Shown here piece after piece: positions 1-10,807 of a stretch of 55,179 nucleotides of DNA. Position 1 is the first letter of the stretch, and the number at the start of each line of letters is the position of its first letter. The stretch spans positions 1-55,179 of the forward strand of contig NZ_SLZR01000021.1 of the NCBI RefSeq assembly GCF_004341165.1, read 5' to 3'. This stretch comes from Reinekea marinisedimentorum. GTDB taxonomy: Bacteria; Pseudomonadota; Gammaproteobacteria; Pseudomonadales; Natronospirillaceae. The notes beneath the pieces were generated by a model, which saw only the letters and a list, made by a program, of their open reading frames with translations, was not told the DNA's origin and searched no databases. Made by a program: the position numbers and the translations under genes.

Positions 1-420
1 CACGGCCGTGGCAGCAACCACTGTATTGTTACGCTACTGGAGCGTAAAACCGGACTGGTCATGATAGGAAAGCTAGCTGACAAATCAACGAGATCGCTTA
101 ACAAAAAAGTTATCCGGTTAATTGCCAGAGACCCACTTAACTTTAAGACGATAACCGCGGACAACGGTACAGAATTCCATCAATACAAAATGATCGAAGC
201 CCGATGCCAAACCAAGTTCTATTTTGCCACCCCCTATCACTCATGGGAAAGAGGTAGTAACGAAAATGTGAATGGGCTGATCCGTCAATACCTTCCGAAA
301 ACCCAGAGCATGGAAAGCCTAACTCAACAACAATGCGACGTAATAGCAAATAAATTAAATAGCCGCCCCAGGAAACGATACGACTATAAAACACCGGAGG
401 AAATGTACTATGGAAAATAA
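1..420 (+). CDS. IS30-family transposase, C-terminal part (cut by window edge)
   Basis: The reading frame is open from base 1 with no start in view, so the gene begins outside the window; the ATG at 61 is internal. The visible 139 residues are the C-terminal part of an IS30-type DDE transposase catalytic domain. The second catalytic Asp lies in TADNGTEF and the Glu in RGSNENVNGLIRQYLPK, followed by the family's usual end (RPRKRYDYKTPEEMYYG). The first catalytic Asp would be upstream of the window. IS30 enzymes cut and join the terminal inverted repeats of their own element. The stop at 418-420 is a few bases before a probable terminal repeat. No frameshift is visible here, but activity cannot be judged from a fragment. 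Confidence 0.9.
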   Translation, partial: HGRGSNHCIVTLLERKTGLVMIGKLADKSTRSLNKKVIRLIARDPLNFKTITADNGTEFHQYKMIEARCQTKFYFATPYHSWERGSNENVNGLIRQYLPKTQSMESLTQQQCDVIANKLNSRPRKRYDYKTPEEMYYGK

Positions 421-447
421 CTATCGGTGTCGCACTTCAAACTTGAT
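1..447 (+). mobile_element. Right end of an IS30-family insertion sequence
   Basis: The transposase stop is followed by TGTCGCACTTCAAACTTGAT at 428-447, which is the kind of sequence I recall at IS30-family termini. The left end is outside the window, so the inverted repeat and target duplication cannot be checked and the outer boundary is approximate. Confidence 0.55.
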
Positions 448-692
448 ACTAAGAGGCTCAAGGGCAATCGGAAAAAATGTGACGGCTTATTTTTCACAGA
501 TTCGATCAACGAAGGGCGGTAACAAATTGCTACCAACCGCAATTCAGCTGAACGCCACGGCTGCTCTGAGATACAGCGTTATTCAACGTGGTATGGTGAA
601 ATTTTTGGGCTACTGGGCGAAGCAAACAGTTACCTAACTTTACGCACGGCCCACTATGCACCTGTGCCTCAGCGGCAGCGTAAGGCTGCCGC
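448..692. other. Non-coding stretch after the IS end
   Basis: I see no convincing gene here. A 75-codon open frame at 410-637 starts inside the transposase 3' end, has no ribosome-binding site and has no recognisable product. No clear terminator was found. Confidence 0.4.
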
Positions 693-1148
693 TTAGCGGT
701 TGAGGGTTTTTCCCAGGCAGGTTGCCACTGGCTCATTCTTTTCTGCAAGCTCCGCAAAGGGGCTGTCGTTTGTTGTTTCCAGTAACGCCAGATAACTGAA
801 GGCGCTTTCGCTCATGGCAATAAAGTAAGACCGGTTTAACCCCCGTCGTTGCCAAACGGTTGGGAAGAACGCAGCCAGAAACAGGGCGGTATCGCCCAGG
901 GTCTGTATTAAACCATTACGTTCTCTTTTGCTACTGGCAGACAGTGCATCGCGGTATAAAAAGGCCAGCGTTGGCAGGCTTTTGCCATCACCTTCCTGCA
1001 TAAAAATCTGGTCGCTGTGGGCATAGCGTACCGCCAGGTTGACTACATAGTGCTGGCTTTTTTCGTCCAGTTTAAGTTCGATTTTTCGGCATTCGGCACG
1101 AAAATTTTGGTAGAAAAACTCAGTCATCGTCTGATCAGAAATATGCAT
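693..1148 (-). CDS. Conserved hypothetical protein (about 151 aa)
   Basis: I do not recognise a named domain. The protein is soluble, with no signal peptide or membrane helix. Two hydrophobic blocks, GDTALFLAAFFP and YFIAMSESAFSYLALL, resemble an uncharacterised proteobacterial family seen as a stand-alone gene. The frame stays open upstream to 1232, but that extension (rich in Lys, Phe and Cys) runs into the groESL promoter, so I start at the ATG at 1148; the ATG at 1127 is also possible. No strong Shine-Dalgarno decides between them. It is divergent from groES and shares a short intergenic region with it. Confidence 0.6.
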   Translation of the reverse strand: MHISDQTMTEFFYQNFRAECRKIELKLDEKSQHYVVNLAVRYAHSDQIFMQEGDGKSLPTLAFLYRDALSASSKRERNGLIQTLGDTALFLAAFFPTVWQRRGLNRSYFIAMSESAFSYLALLETTNDSPFAELAEKNEPVATCLGKTLNR

Positions 1149-1212
1149 ATTGTTCACACGACAGATATCTCTTGGCTCAACAAAGAAATTACATTTTGAT
1201 AATTTTTTAGCA

Positions 1213-1241
1213 CTTGAAATTAAAAATAACAATCCCTATTT
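1213..1241 (+). promoter_or_regulatory. Heat-shock (sigma-32) promoter of groESL
   Basis: CTTGAAA at 1213-1219 and CCCTATTT at 1234-1241 are separated by 14 bp. This closely matches the sigma-32 consensus (CTTGAAA, 13-15 bp, CCCCATnT). It lies about 90 bp before the groES start. No CIRCE/HrcA inverted repeat was seen. Confidence 0.85.
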
Positions 1242-1333
1242 TTTTGCCCGAAGCAGGATTGGTATGAACGATGACTGTTTATAACACCTTCTTCAATAAT
1301 TTTTATTCAGTTATTCATTATTGGAGAAAGCAA

Positions 1334-3276
<1,943 letters not shown>

Positions 3277-3298
3277 GCCGCTCAGTACGAATGGAAAT

Positions 3299-3330
3299 AC
3301 CAAAGAGGAAGCGGATGCTTCCTCTTTGGT
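3299..3330 (+). terminator. Hairpin terminator after groEL
   Basis: A perfect 14-bp stem (3299-3312 with 3317-3330) closes a GGAT loop 22 bp after the groEL stop. The downstream side has only a short T-containing run, so it may be an imperfect intrinsic terminator or an mRNA-stabilising hairpin. Confidence 0.6.
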
Positions 3331-3349
3331 TGTGGATAACCCCGCCGCC

Positions 3350-3446
3350 GAAAAGGTATCACTTAAATGGACCGCTGCAAGTATCGTCCTGATACGCTCG
3401 ACGAAAACATCCATGTTTTCGACGTCCATTTAAGTGATACCTTTTC
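3350..3446. repeat. Folded inverted-repeat element 1 (three-way-junction family)
   Basis: Arms of 23 bp (3350-3372 and 3424-3446) are perfect reverse complements. The 51-bp core starts CGCTGCAAGTAT and holds two small hairpins: GTATC/GATAC around GTCCT, and CGAAAACAT/ATGTTTTCG around CC. Three further elements with the same plan but unrelated arms lie at 28389-28798. Confidence 0.8.
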
Positions 3447-3507
3447 ACCGCCTCGAAGGCAGCGGTAGTTTTGTCATCAGTCTGAGAGGAAGCCGATTCC
3501 TCTTTTT

Positions 3508-4401
3508 TTATGGGTTTAATTCTGAATTCAGATAAGCATCCAGTATTTGGCTAATCGAGATATCCACCGCCGTCAAACCATAGCCAACGTTCCAGGCGTA
3601 AGGGTCCAGATAAACCATCTGATTTTTCTGAGCGGCCGGGGTTTGTGCGATCACCGCATTTTGCATCAGCGTCCGGGCCGCTGCTGCCTGCCCCAGGCCG
3701 GCATCCCGGTCGAGAATAAACAGCCAGTCCGGATGCACGGAAAGTATCCATTCAAATGAAACCAGCTGGCCATGATCGCTGCTTTCCGTGTTGTCTATCG
3801 CTGAAGGAATGGCTAAATCCTGATACACCCAACCCAGTCGGGAGGCCGTGTTAAACGCGTAAACCTTACCGCCTCGCACAACCAGCACTAACGCCTTGCC
3901 TCGCTCAGGGGCGATGCTTTTTACCCGGCTGACTTTCTGCTGAATGGCGGTGAGTTTGTTTATGGCCTCCGCCTCCTTATTGACTAAACGCGCAAGTGCC
4001 AGCGTCTGTTCGTGAAATTGCTGAAAGAAGCCACCGCCCCAAACCGAGGAGTCAAACACCTCGGTAATACCCGACAACTGTTTTTTAAACTTTGCCGAGC
4101 GCGGACCAATAACAATTAAATCCGGGTTGAGCGCGGCGATGGCTTCGACATCCGGTTCAAAAAAAGTCCCGATGTTTTGGTAGCTATCGTTTTGGTATTT
4201 TTGTAAATAGTCGAGTGCATATTGCTGCACCAGCCCCTGTACCGGCACACCGAGGGTATCGAGCGTATCCAGTGCGGCCAGGCTCAGGGTCGCGATCGTC
4301 TGTGGCTGCTGAACCGGCGCAGCTGCTAGCTCTGCAGCCTGCACGTTGTGGCGGGTCATCAGCAAAAGAATAAGGACGCAATGTGTTAAAAATTTATGCA
4401 T
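3508..4401 (-). CDS. Siderophore ABC transporter substrate-binding protein (FatB/CeuE type)
   Basis: This 297-residue periplasmic protein would bind a ferric siderophore and deliver it to an inner-membrane ABC transporter. A Sec signal peptide (MHKFLTHCVLILLLM...VQA) is followed by class III binding-protein landmarks: SLAALDTLDTLGVPVQGL, NIGTFFEPDVEAIAALNPDLIVIG, and SFEWILSVHPDWLFILDRD. I start at 4401, where the signal peptide begins; the longer frame to 4602 reads into the acylase gene. There is no lipobox. It is the second gene after the acylase (31-bp gap), so it is probably expressed from the Fur-box promoter at 6.78 kb. No permease or ATPase gene is adjacent, so it is an orphan binding protein here. 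The ligand cannot be read from sequence. Confidence 0.85.
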   Translation of the reverse strand: MHKFLTHCVLILLLMTRHNVQAAELAAAPVQQPQTIATLSLAALDTLDTLGVPVQGLVQQYALDYLQKYQNDSYQNIGTFFEPDVEAIAALNPDLIVIGPRSAKFKKQLSGITEVFDSSVWGGGFFQQFHEQTLALARLVNKEAEAINKLTAIQQKVSRVKSIAPERGKALVLVVRGGKVYAFNTASRLGWVYQDLAIPSAIDNTESSDHGQLVSFEWILSVHPDWLFILDRDAGLGQAAAARTLMQNAVIAQTPAAQKNQMVYLDPYAWNVGYGLTAVDISISQILDAYLNSELNP

Positions 4402-4432
4402 GGTCAGGCTCGCTGTTTTTTCTTTTTTGCCA

Positions 4433-6712
4433 TTACTGCGGCAGGTAGTGAAGGGTAAGGCTGTGGCTGATACGTGCCTGTGCCAGCTGATCGGGGTGGA
4501 ACGGCACCGGACTGAGTTTTTTATTGGAAAACTGCCACACCGCTTTATGTTTGTTGCGCCTGTTGGCGTTCTCACTCTGGCCATGGCTGAGCAATGCAGC
4601 AACCTGCAGTCTGTCGTTCTGCCACTCGCTCAGCTGCACATAAGCGCTGCCGAACAGGATATGGGTAAAGCCATTAGAGGTGAGCTCTGCCGGCATTTCA
4701 CTGTTGAGAATTCCTTCCTGGTAGTTGCCTCCGTGCAGTGGCACCCAGGCATCACCGGCCTGTTGTTTCAGTACCTTGCCCCATGCAATATCCGGCTCAA
4801 TCGCCAGTTGCTGCAGCTGGGTACATGCGTCTTCCAGTGCTGAAAAAATGGTGGCTTCAGTGGCCTCATTTAATGTCAGTGAGGTGCCGAGTGCCGGGTC
4901 GCCATTCACCGGCACCTGCAACAGTTTGGCTTCAATTACCCGGTTCCAGAATTGATTAAACAGCAGGGCGCCTTTGCTTTCTGAATTGTTTTTCCGGTCC
5001 CAGCGCTGCAAAGCGGCCAGCGCCTGCTGCACGGTTTGCGAACGGTCTTCTCTGGGTAATGTCAGCAGTTCATCGAGAAAGGTTTCTGCCGCATAGTTGC
5101 GGTTATCAAAAAGTAGGGTCAGTGCCTGTTGGCTGTTGATTTTGCCGGTGCGCTGCAGCTCACCGATGCGCTTGTGAGACATCACCAGCCGTGGGTCGTA
5201 GCGTAAGCCGGCCGCGATATGCTTCCCCGCACTGTGCTCCGCTTTGTGCTGGCCGAACACGGCGGCGTAGTCGCGCTGCTCAATGCCCCATTCGGTAAAT
5301 TTGTAGCTGTTATTGGTGTTGTGAATAATGCCGCGCGAAATGACGTTCGGGTAAAAATCGCTGTCGGCTTTCAGCGGTACGCCCTTGCTATCGCGAAAGC
5401 GGCTTTCATTTTTGCTGCCATCGAGCACGTTAAACGCAACAGCGTCGCCATTTATGCGGCAGCGCGCCAGCTGTTCATCACTGGCAGCCAGTACGTTACC
5501 GGCAACGCAATAGGCCACTTCGCCATAGCGGTCGGCGGCCAGCAGCTGGCAGAGAATGCCGCGATGGTTTTCAATCGCGTTAACAAAGCTCTGGCTCGAG
5601 GTGGATTTCGCGACGGCAAGAAACTGATCAATGCCTTTGGCATTTTGTTCACCGGCATTGGTGATGGCGTACCAGCCCTGTGGTTTGTTGGGGCGTTCCG
5701 GCAGGTGGTAAAGCGGGCCTAATTCAGAAAAGGCAAAGGTGAAGCATTGTGTTTCCAGATCGCCGGCTTCGGTGAGCACCTCAATGTGGATGTTTTTAAA
5801 CTGTAGCGGTTTTGTTTGGCCACCCAGTTGGTAGCTGGGCTGTGCTGAATTGGGTTCCACCTGCATGCGCTGCATAACAAAGGCCGTTACCGTGACGGCA
5901 TCCAGAATGGTCCAGGACACATCGGCGTTGTAACCGGTCATCGGCAGCGGGAAGCCCAAAAAGGAGCTGCCGGCCACATCGAGCTCACCGGGAATAGTCA
6001 GGTGATACTGATGCATGTAAATGCGCTGCTGATGCGGCGTTCTTTTCCAGGCTGAGTGCGGGTTGGCCAGCAGGATGGCGCTCTGGTTCTCGGTTACATC
6101 ACCACCAAACGCCCAGCCGTTGCTGCCAAAACCGCCTTCAATGCCCACCGGTTGGCTGTGTGGCGATGGCGCAGTGGCGGTGGCCCGCTGGTGCTGCCAG
6201 TAGTCTGAGGTGGCGACCAGATGCGGGCCGATCTCGATCAGCTCTTTCATGATGCCGAAGCGCATGGTTGCGCGGACCACATCGTCGGTATGAAACCTCA
6301 CCAGCGGCTCTTCGCTGAAGAGCTGTGATTTATCATATTCGCTGAGCTGGCTGGCGTACTCATTCAGGCCGTCCACATAGCCTTGCAGGTAGTCTCTGGC
6401 ATCGTTACTCAGTTGCAGCCATGCCTGGTTGACCCAGTGCTGAGGCAGCCTCAGCCGGTACATTAAATCGGAATTCAGGTTGGTGGTAGTCAGAAACCCA
6501 ATGGTCGAGCTGCGTTCTGCGCCAAAGTATTTGCTGCGTTCACCACGCAGTGCAATGGCCTGGGCAGAGAGCTCGGCCAGCCGGTCGTGCGCATGAGCAT
6601 AGCCGTAGCCATAACCCAAAGCCCGATAGCTGCTGGCCTGAATATGAGGGATTTCGTGTTCTGTCCAGTGAATGGTGACATCTAAGGGGCTGGCATGCAG
6701 TGGTTGTTTCAA
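4433..6712 (-). CDS. PvdQ-family N-terminal nucleophile acylase without an export signal
   Basis: This 759-residue protein belongs to the penicillin acylase/PvdQ group, which hydrolyses acyl amide bonds such as fatty-acyl tails of siderophore precursors, acyl-homoserine lactones or lipopeptides. The autoproteolysis site is GSNGW with nucleophile Ser197. Counting Ser197 as beta-1, His219 is beta-23 and Asn465 is beta-269, the positions I recall for the PvdQ catalytic residues. The alpha chain (about 196 aa) starts almost directly at the mature PvdQ-like segment (IHWTEHEIPHIQ...YRALGYGYGYAHAHDRLAE). The only plausible start is a TTG at 6710-6712 with GGAG 10 nt upstream; the frame closes at 6764 without encoding a signal peptide. 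A cytoplasmic location is therefore inferred, unlike periplasmic PvdQ. The Fur box and the siderophore-binding gene downstream suggest it processes an acylated siderophore. Confidence 0.88.
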   Translation of the reverse strand: MKQPLHASPLDVTIHWTEHEIPHIQASSYRALGYGYGYAHAHDRLAELSAQAIALRGERSKYFGAERSSTIGFLTTTNLNSDLMYRLRLPQHWVNQAWLQLSNDARDYLQGYVDGLNEYASQLSEYDKSQLFSEEPLVRFHTDDVVRATMRFGIMKELIEIGPHLVATSDYWQHQRATATAPSPHSQPVGIEGGFGSNGWAFGGDVTENQSAILLANPHSAWKRTPHQQRIYMHQYHLTIPGELDVAGSSFLGFPLPMTGYNADVSWTILDAVTVTAFVMQRMQVEPNSAQPSYQLGGQTKPLQFKNIHIEVLTEAGDLETQCFTFAFSELGPLYHLPERPNKPQGWYAITNAGEQNAKGIDQFLAVAKSTSSQSFVNAIENHRGILCQLLAADRYGEVAYCVAGNVLAASDEQLARCRINGDAVAFNVLDGSKNESRFRDSKGVPLKADSDFYPNVISRGIIHNTNNSYKFTEWGIEQRDYAAVFGQHKAEHSAGKHIAAGLRYDPRLVMSHKRIGELQRTGKINSQQALTLLFDNRNYAAETFLDELLTLPREDRSQTVQQALAALQRWDRKNNSESKGALLFNQFWNRVIEAKLLQVPVNGDPALGTSLTLNEATEATIFSALEDACTQLQQLAIEPDIAWGKVLKQQAGDAWVPLHGGNYQEGILNSEMPAELTSNGFTHILFGSAYVQLSEWQNDRLQVAALLSHGQSENANRRNKHKAVWQFSNKKLSPVPFHPDQLAQARISHSLTLHYLPQ

Positions 6713-6760
6713 GCTCAGGGGGCTCCGCGGTCGCTGGCGTATTCGCGCAATAGGCGGAGT

Positions 6761-6803
6761 ATTCTAAGAGTTGATGCTCTTTATGCAAATGATAATTATT
6801 ATT
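6761..6803 (-). promoter_or_regulatory. Fur box overlapping the acylase promoter
   Basis: Bases 6785-6803 (GCAAATGATAATTATTATT) match 15 of 19 positions of the Fur consensus. On the minus strand a TTGCAT -35 (6788-6783) and TAGAAT -10 (6766-6761) are spaced 16 bp, with the Fur site over the -35. It lies about 70 bp upstream of the TTG start, so iron repression of the acylase and binding-protein operon is expected. Confidence 0.8.
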
Positions 6804-6864
6804 GTTTGTGTGATGGCTGTGCCCAGCTGTGCAGCTTACGGCCTGGTGTTTGCCGCATAAGGGG

Positions 6865-7665
6865 TTACTCCAGCGGCTGAATGCTGCGGCAGAACAGCCG
6901 GTAATCCTCGCCGTAGGCATCGATGCAATACTGCAGTAACAGGCCTTCCTGCTTCATTTGGTTAAGCGCGCTTTCCATCTTCGGTGCGTACTCAAAGTGC
7001 CGGGTGTGAATGTAGGGGTAGAGCAGGGTGACATCCATTAACCCGGCGGCGGTCAGTACATCTTTGTACTCTTCGCCATCCAGGGCGGGTTCAACAGCGA
7101 TGTTGCCGTGCACAAAAACATCGGTTCGGTTGTACTTCAGTTTAAGCAGGCCTTCGCGCAGGTCGGTGGAGTTTGTCAGGTTCTCCGGGGCAACCCATTG
7201 CTTCAAATTGAGGTCTGAAATAACGATGCCTCGCACATAGTCGATGCGCAGGTTCAGGCTTTCAAAACTCGACCAGCCATTGGGCAGAAACAGGTTGTCT
7301 TCCACTCTGGCATAAGCAACGGTGTTCAGTTTTATAACCGGCACGTTAATGCGCAGCTGGTCTTTAAAAAGCTTCTGATAGTCATAAATACGGGTGAACT
7401 GGCCGTCTATATCGCCAGCTTGCGCGGCCACGTTGGCGCGTTGCCCGGGGAAGTACACAACCTCCAACGGTACACCTATACGCCGGAACAGTTCGGCATA
7501 AACCCGTTTCAGCCAGTCTGAAGTTGGCGAGTTTGGGTCCTGGCTGGAATGCATTATAAACACCGGCCGGGCCTCATCTTCATTTGCCTGAACAGGGCTT
7601 AGAGCGATTGCACTCAGCAGCATCAGCACAAAACAGACTGGTTTTTTTACGCTGTTCGTCATCAT
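6865..7665 (-). CDS. Periplasmic solute-binding-like protein (transporter substrate-binding fold)
   Basis: This 266-residue exported protein has a signal peptide (residues 1 to about 27, ending PVQA-N). It resembles the small bacterial extracellular solute-binding family 3 proteins that occur without transporter genes: PTSDWLKRVYAELFRRIGVPLEVVYFPGQRANVAAQAGDIDGQFTR is the typical first lobe of such proteins. The second lobe includes KYNRTDVFVHGNIAVEP and a C-terminal YCIDAYGEDYRLFCRS with two Cys that could pair. It has no neighbouring permease. A sensory or hypothetical role is as likely as transport. The start could be either of two adjacent ATGs. Confidence 0.7.
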   Translation of the reverse strand: MMTNSVKKPVCFVLMLLSAIALSPVQANEDEARPVFIMHSSQDPNSPTSDWLKRVYAELFRRIGVPLEVVYFPGQRANVAAQAGDIDGQFTRIYDYQKLFKDQLRINVPVIKLNTVAYARVEDNLFLPNGWSSFESLNLRIDYVRGIVISDLNLKQWVAPENLTNSTDLREGLLKLKYNRTDVFVHGNIAVEPALDGEEYKDVLTAAGLMDVTLLYPYIHTRHFEYAPKMESALNQMKQEGLLLQYCIDAYGEDYRLFCRSIQPLE

Positions 7666-7836
7666 GAATATGGATTATCACTACCCTATGGTCATTCATA
7701 GAGTAGATGGCTGTGGCTAATTTCGCGAACCGGGCGGCATGACATTTAAGTTGCACTATTATGAGGTGATAAACAGCGATCGCTCATCTGAAAACGGGCT
7801 TGGTGCGTATAAGTTCAAAACAGTCGAGGATGTAAA

Positions 7837-8400
7837 ATGCAATTAGGTGTCTTCCCGTTACCGGTATTTCTGTTGCCGGGCGGCGTTACTAAACTGAGAA
7901 TTTTTGAACCGCGTTACCTGCGCCTGGTGAAGGAGGCGGCCGGCGATACCGGCTTTGCACTCACGCTGTATCAACCTCAGCTGCCGTTTCAAACGTACCC
8001 GATTGGTGCCTGGGTAAAGTTTTCAGATTTCACACAGCTGGATGATGGGCTGCTGGGCGTGACGGTTGTGGCTCAGCAACTGGTCAGCCTTTCTAAACTG
8101 AATATGGAAGAGGATGAGCTGCGCATTGCGCAGGCCAGGCCAATCAGCCACTGGCCAGAGCTGGCGGTGCAGCCCGAGCATGCCGAGCGCACAGCCCATG
8201 TGTTGCGTGATGTATTCGCCGAATATGGCGAGCTTGCCGAGTTGTACCCGCAGCCGCGCTTTGGTGATGCGGCCTGGGTTTGCGGCCGCCTGCTGGAGCT
8301 GCTGCCTATACCGCTGCAGGAAAAGGTGAAGTTCTATCAGCCTGAAAGCTTTCCGGCGGCATGGCAGCTTTTGCAGAGTGTGATTACCGATGACCAGTAA
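7837..8400 (+). CDS. LON N-terminal substrate-binding-domain protein
   Basis: This 187-residue stand-alone protein covers the N-terminal domain of ATP-dependent protease La without ATPase or protease parts. The family signature is clear at the start: LGVFPLPVFLLPGGVTKLRIFEPRYLRLVKEA. The central strands (GAWVKFSDFTQLDDGLLGVTVV) and the helical end (AAWVCGRLLELLPIPLQEKVKF) also fit. Such proteins are common in gammaproteobacteria and their role is unproven; binding of misfolded protein is the usual guess. GAGG lies just before the ATG. It is convergent with metE, ending 15 bp from it. Confidence 0.85.
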   Translation: MQLGVFPLPVFLLPGGVTKLRIFEPRYLRLVKEAAGDTGFALTLYQPQLPFQTYPIGAWVKFSDFTQLDDGLLGVTVVAQQLVSLSKLNMEEDELRIAQARPISHWPELAVQPEHAERTAHVLRDVFAEYGELAELYPQPRFGDAAWVCGRLLELLPIPLQEKVKFYQPESFPAAWQLLQSVITDDQ

Positions 8401-8415
8401 CCTGCAGCGCCGGCT

Positions 8416-10689
8416 CTACAGCGCCGCGCGTAACTCTTTCGCGGCATCCACCATGTTCTTCAGTGCCGGCAATACTTCCTGCCACTGGCGGGTTTTTAAG
8501 CCGCAATCCGGGTTGACCCACAGCCGCTCTGCTGGAATGCGCGCCTTGGCCTGATTCATCAGCTGCGCCATTTGCTCAACCGTAGGAATGTTCGGTGAGT
8601 GAATATCGTAAACGCCCGGTCCAATCTGGTTGGGGTATTCAAACTCATCAAACACATCGAGCAGTTCCATATCGGAGCGCGAGGTTTCAATGGTGATCAC
8701 GTCGGCATCCATCTGCGCGATGGCTTCAATAATGTCGTTGAACTCGGAGTAGCACATGTGGGTGTGAATCTGAGTTTTATCATCAACGCCATTCGCGCTC
8801 AGGCGGAAGGCATCCACGGCCCAGTTCAGATAGTGCTGCCACTGTGATTTCCGTAATGGCAAGCCTTCGCGCAGGGCGGCTTCGTCTATCTGAATAATCT
8901 TAATACCGGCCTTTTCCAGATCTTGCACTTCATCGCGAATGGCCAGCGCCAGCTGCCGGCAGGTTTGGCTTCGGGGTTGATCATCGCGCACGAACGACCA
9001 GTTCAGAATCGTCACCGGGCCGGTGAGCATGCCCTTCATCGGTTTGTTGGTTAGCGATTGCGCATAGCGCGCCCAGTCGACAGTGATTGGCTTTGGCCGG
9101 CGAACATCGCCAAACAGGATGGGCGGCTTCACGCAGCGTGAACCATAACTCTGCACCCAACCGAAGCGGCTGAATACAAAGCCTTCCAGTTGCTCACCGA
9201 AGTACTCCACCATGTCGTTGCGCTCGGCCTCGCCGTGTACCAGAACGTCCAGGCCCAGTTCTTCCTGCTCTTTCACCGCGCGCCAGATTTCTGCCTGCAT
9301 ACGGGCTTCATATTCTTCGGCTGAAAGTTGCTGCTGGTTAAAGGCGCGCCGCGCCGCGCGGATTTCTGGTGTCTGCGGGAACGAGCCAATGGTGGTGGTG
9401 GGGAAGCTCGGCAATTGCAGTGCGTCGGCCTGTAACTTTGCCCTCTCAGCGAAGCTGCTCTGACGCTGGCCGTCGCTTTCGCCGATGGCTGCAACGGACT
9501 GTTCAACGGCTGCGTTGTGTACCCGCGTTGAGTGGCTGCGGCTTTCAATCGCCAGGCGGTTTTCTGCCAGCTGCTCTGCAACACTGGCGCGGCCCTGATT
9601 AATGGCGCTGGCCAGGGTATTCAGCTCGGTCAGCTTCTGGCGGGCAAAGGCCAGCCAGTTTTTAACTTCAGCATCCAGCGTTGGTTCGCTTTCCAGGCAC
9701 ACCGGTACATGCAGCAGCGAACAGGAGGGCGCCAGCCACAGCCGCTCTTTCAGTTGCTCTGCGACAGGCTCCAGCCAATCGAGCAGGCGGTTCAAATCGG
9801 TTTTCCAGATGTTGCGGCCATCGATCACGCCCAGCGACAGCACCTTGTGAGACGGCAGCCAGTCAATCACCTTGCAGACTTCACTGTGACCGCGCACGGC
9901 ATCGATGTGCAAACCGGCCACCGGCAGCTCGCAGGCCAGGCGAAGGTTTTGTTCCAGAGTGCCAAAGTAGGTGGTTAGCAACAGCTTGGGCCGTTCAGAC
10001 TTCAGTGTGTGGTAGCTGCGTTCTATTGCGGAGCGCCAGGCATCGTCGAGCTCGGTCACCAGAACCGGTTCGTCTATCTGAACCCATTCGGCCCCGGCGC
10101 TGGCCAGTTCATCCAGCAGTTGGCGGTAAACCGGCAGAAGTTTATCGAGCAGGTTCAGGCGGTTGCTGCTGTCTTTGCTTTTCGCCAGCCACAGGTAGGT
10201 AACCGGGCCAATGACAACCGGCTTGGCATGTACGCCCTGCTGCTGTGCTTCCGTAAACTGGGTCAGCAGGCGCTCTGAGTTGAGCGAAAACTCCGTATCG
10301 GCACTGACTTCCGGCACAATGTAGTGGTAGTTGGTGTCGAACCATTTGGTCATTTCACCGGCGGCGACACAGTGGCAGTCCGAATCGTGCGCGGAGCGGC
10401 CGCGGGCAATGCGGAAGTATTGATCCAGTTCGCTGCCGCCGTGCTGGCCACGTTCCGGCAGGTTGCCCAGGGTGTGGCTCATATCCAGCACCTGATCGTA
10501 AAGCGAGAAATCGCCAACCGGCACCCAATCCAAAGTGGCCTGTGTCTGCCAGTTCTGTTGGCGAAGGGTCAGCGCTGTATTTTGCAGCTCGGCAGCGTCG
10601 CTTTTGCCGTGCCAGAAATCTTCCAGTGCGAACTTCAGTTCGCGTTTTCCGCCGATGCGCGGAAAGCCTAAGTTGTGTTGTGTTGCCAT
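8416..10689 (-). CDS. metE: Cobalamin-independent methionine synthase MetE
   Basis: This 757-residue cytoplasmic enzyme transfers the methyl group of 5-methyltetrahydropteroyl-triglutamate to homocysteine. Both duplicated barrels are present: an N-terminal start [19 protein letters not shown] and a C-terminal catalytic barrel beginning [15 protein letters not shown]. Zinc ligands are seen in [10 protein letters not shown] (His, Cys) and in [10 protein letters not shown] (Cys). The start at 10689 gives the standard N-terminus; the longer frame to 10779 covers the promoter region. It is divergent from metR, 118 bp away, with a palindrome between them. No cobalamin riboswitch fits in that space, so control is probably by MetR and homocysteine. 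Confidence 0.97.
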   Translation of the reverse strand: MATQHNLGFPRIGGKRELKFALEDFWHGKSDAAELQNTALTLRQQNWQTQATLDWVPVGDFSLYDQVLDMSHTLGNLPERGQHGGSELDQYFRIARGRSAHDSDCHCVAAGEMTKWFDTNYHYIVPEVSADTEFSLNSERLLTQFTEAQQQGVHAKPVVIGPVTYLWLAKSKDSSNRLNLLDKLLPVYRQLLDELASAGAEWVQIDEPVLVTELDDAWRSAIERSYHTLKSERPKLLLTTYFGTLEQNLRLACELPVAGLHIDAVRGHSEVCKVIDWLPSHKVLSLGVIDGRNIWKTDLNRLLDWLEPVAEQLKERLWLAPSCSLLHVPVCLESEPTLDAEVKNWLAFARQKLTELNTLASAINQGRASVAEQLAENRLAIESRSHSTRVHNAAVEQSVAAIGESDGQRQSSFAERAKLQADALQLPSFPTTTIGSFPQTPEIRAARRAFNQQQLSAEEYEARMQAEIWRAVKEQEELGLDVLVHGEAERNDMVEYFGEQLEGFVFSRFGWVQSYGSRCVKPPILFGDVRRPKPITVDWARYAQSLTNKPMKGMLTGPVTILNWSFVRDDQPRSQTCRQLALAIRDEVQDLEKAGIKIIQIDEAALREGLPLRKSQWQHYLNWAVDAFRLSANGVDDKTQIHTHMCYSEFNDIIEAIAQMDADVITIETSRSDMELLDVFDEFEYPNQIGPGVYDIHSPNIPTVEQMAQLMNQAKARIPAERLWVNPDCGLKTRQWQEVLPALKNMVDAAKELRAAL

Positions 10690-10749
10690 GTGAGCGCTCT
10701 CAGTATTCGTTGTTGGCTGTAAGACAGAACGCAGAATAGGCAATAGTAA

Positions 10750-10778
10750 TGATGAGTAAAAATGGTTTATTCTCATCA
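10750..10778. promoter_or_regulatory. Palindrome in the metE-metR intergenic region (probable LysR-type operator)
   Basis: TGATGAG at 10750-10756 is mirrored by CTCATCA at 10772-10778 with a 15-bp A/T-rich spacer. Its position between the divergent genes fits MetR binding, though it does not match the enteric MetR consensus TGAA-N5-TTCA. Confidence 0.45.
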
Positions 10779-10807
10779 ATCTATTAATTTAATTCATGGT
10801 TTGAAAC

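Noticed and set aside
410-637. 75-codon frame after the transposase
   Set aside because: No ribosome-binding site and no recognisable product; it begins inside the transposase gene.
10793-10806. TTCA-N5-TGAA before metR as a MetR site
   Set aside because: It is the reverse orientation of the MetR consensus (TGAA-N5-TTCA); the larger palindrome at 10750-10778 is the better candidate.
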